From Natrinema soli (GTDB taxonomy: Archaea > Halobacteriota > Halobacteria > Halobacteriales > Natrialbaceae): DNA of 6,627 nt. The notes beneath the pieces were generated by a model. It ran no database searches. It was not told the DNA's origin and worked only from the letters and a program-made list of their open reading frames with translations. Positions within the stretch are counted from its first letter, which is position 1. Each line of letters opens with the position of its first letter. Positions 5,705 through 6,627 of this stretch are shown piece by piece. The position numbers and the translations under genes were made by a program. The stretch covers positions 1-6,627 of the forward strand of contig NZ_JAQIVI010000751.1 of assembly GCF_028618695.1 (NCBI RefSeq), read 5' to 3'.

Positions 5705-6403
5705 ATGAATCGACGGCTGTTTCTCGGCGCGCTCGCGGCGGGTGGCGTCGGCACGGTGGCCGGCTGTCTCAGCGGCTTCGCCGACGATATGACGATGGTT
5801 TCGGCGGCACCCGCACGTGTTTCAGATGAGGCGGCCGCCGAGGCAGGCTACGAGTATCAGGGGACGATAAAACGGGTCGAGACCCAGCAAGTGGGCGGCG
5901 AGGACGTCGAACTGACGAGCTACAATAGCGTCTACGATCGGGCGATCGACCTGCCGGCCGAACGGTTCGGCGAGCAGCCGGTACGGGCGGGTGCGTTCGG
6001 CGTGCTCTCGACGCCGCAGATCACCGTCGGTGGCGAGGAGTTCAACCCCGTCAGTGAGCCCTCGGACAAGGTCCTCGTCGAGCGCGTCCAGAATCGATAT
6101 GACGGACTATCGATCGAGCGAGCCGTCGGCGGCCGCGCCCTCGAGACGCTCGGCGAACGGTTCCCCGTCGAGTCCGCCGAGGGCACTGCGACGCTGGACG
6201 GGGAGTACGACGTCGACGTCTCCCTCGATATCATCCGAGACGAACACGAGGACGACCCCCTCGTCATCGTCGCCGTCTACCCCACCGAGGAGGTCCTTCA
6301 GGGGGAATCAGAGCAAGGCCGGATCGACACCCTCGTTCGGGGCCTCGAGCAGTACGACGACCTCGAGGTCGAGATCGTCGAAACAGAGGAAGCGGACGGG
6401 TGA
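5705..6403 (+). CDS. Tat-exported lipoprotein, DUF6517 family type
   Basis: A 232-residue protein predicted to be exported folded through the Tat pathway and anchored to the outer face of the membrane by a lipid on Cys21. The N-terminus MNRRLFLGALAAGG has the twin-arginine motif (NRRLFL) and a short hydrophobic stretch ending in the lipobox VAGC (18-21). The mature part (22-232) is acidic, as usual in haloarchaea. Segments such as ARVSDEAAAEAGYEY, SVYDRAIDL, AFGVLSTPQITVGGEEFNPV and QNRYDGL match what I recall of the haloarchaeal DUF6517 family, whose function is unknown. The ATG at 5705 begins exactly at the Tat motif and is supported by the TATA box. The gene is divergent from the FilR1-type regulator across a 187-bp gap. 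The C-terminus ends in an acidic tail. It appears intact. Confidence 0.88.
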   Translation: MNRRLFLGALAAGGVGTVAGCLSGFADDMTMVSAAPARVSDEAAAEAGYEYQGTIKRVETQQVGGEDVELTSYNSVYDRAIDLPAERFGEQPVRAGAFGVLSTPQITVGGEEFNPVSEPSDKVLVERVQNRYDGLSIERAVGGRALETLGERFPVESAEGTATLDGEYDVDVSLDIIRDEHEDDPLVIVAVYPTEEVLQGESEQGRIDTLVRGLEQYDDLEVEIVETEEADG

Positions 6404-6469
6404 CGGCGGCAGTGAAACGGTGGACACCGGTGATGACGACGAATCGACGGTCGACGGAGAGCGACGCTC

Positions 6470-6552
6470 ATACGGACTGCTGTAAGTCATTTCCGGTGCG
6501 ACCGCAGGGCCGTATCGCGGTCGCACTGGTAAATCGGTACAGCAGACCGTAT
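6470..6552. repeat. 83-nt imperfect palindrome between convergent genes
   Basis: The outer arms, 6470-6484 (ATACGGACTGCTGTA) and 6538-6552 (TACAGCAGACCGTAT), pair at 14 of 15 positions. The inner arms, 6493-6505 (CCGGTGCGACCGC) and 6517-6529 (GCGGTCGCACTGG), pair at 13 of 13 if one G-U is allowed. An 11-nt loop and a partly pairing 8-nt middle section (ATTT against AAAT with a one-base bulge) complete the hairpin. The element starts at the last base of the stop codon of the minus-strand gene and lies 66 nt beyond the lipoprotein stop. It may be a dispersed palindromic element, a structured 3' end or a bidirectional terminator. Confidence 0.75.
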
Positions 6553-6627
6553 CAGAACCCGACCGCCGTCGCGAGCGAGAGTCCGCTCGCGAGCGCGCCG
6601 AGCAGGTAGCCGCCGATCGCGCCGCCG
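6552..6627 (-). CDS. 3' end of a gene, probably a membrane protein (partial)
   Basis: Read on the minus strand from the right edge, the frame gives 24 residues, GGAIGGYLLGALASGLSLATAVGF, in parts GGAIGGYLLGALASG and LSLATAVGF, then TGA at 6554-6552. Every codon ends in G or C, typical of coding sequence here. The Gly/Ala/Leu-rich, uncharged composition fits a C-terminal transmembrane helix. Too little is present to name a family. The gene converges on the lipoprotein gene, and its stop abuts the palindrome at 6470-6552. Confidence 0.6.
   Translation of the reverse strand, partial: GGAIGGYLLGALASGLSLATAVGF

Noticed and set aside
6404..6609. Plus-strand open frame downstream of the lipoprotein gene
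   Set aside because: It runs through the 83-nt palindrome and overlaps the minus-strand gene at the right edge, whose codon bias is better. Its Arg/Ser-rich product shows no domain.

Overview
The window is from a haloarchaeon (class Halobacteria), probably Natrialbaceae, though the family is only a guess. The evidence is high GC with strong G/C third positions, very acidic proteins, archaeal TATA boxes about 26 nt upstream of start codons with no clear Shine-Dalgarno sequence (leaderless transcripts), and several haloarchaea-type families: a DUF7509-like protein, a FilR1-domain regulator and a DUF6517-type Tat lipoprotein.

Layout. 1-110: 3' end of an unidentified plus-strand gene. 137-544 (-): ArsR-like winged-helix regulator, divergent from 643-1263 (+), a DUF7509-like protein. 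The roughly 100 bp between them holds a palindromic TATA element. 1377-2912 (+): cysS, cysteinyl-tRNA synthetase, with its own promoter. 3048-4475 (-): FAD-linked oxidase of the berberine-bridge-enzyme (BBE) type, convergent with cysS. 4696-5517 (-): HTH regulator with a FilR1-type sensor domain, co-oriented with and upstream of the oxidase. 5705-6403 (+): Tat-exported lipoprotein of DUF6517 type, divergent from that regulator. 6470-6552: an 83-nt imperfect palindrome between convergent genes. 6552-6627 (-): 3' end of a gene ending in a Gly/Ala-rich, membrane-like segment.

How the genes relate. The window looks like ordinary chromosome, with a housekeeping gene (cysS) flanked by regulator-plus-neighbour pairs. 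Two pairings are plausible but unproven: the ArsR-like regulator with the DUF7509-like gene, and the FilR1-type regulator with the FAD oxidase and/or the lipoprotein. No gap without a gene exceeds about 220 bp. I see no tRNA, rRNA, CRISPR array, transposase or integrase.

Most interesting points. (1) The DUF7509-like protein carries a GVGEEAG motif and an upstream GPY motif. These are laid out like nucleoside 2-deoxyribosyltransferase or TIR-like nucleotide glycosidases, suggesting an enzymatic role for a protein of unknown function. (2) The long palindrome at 6470-6552 starts at the stop codon of the minus-strand gene and could be a dispersed palindromic element or a bidirectional terminator.
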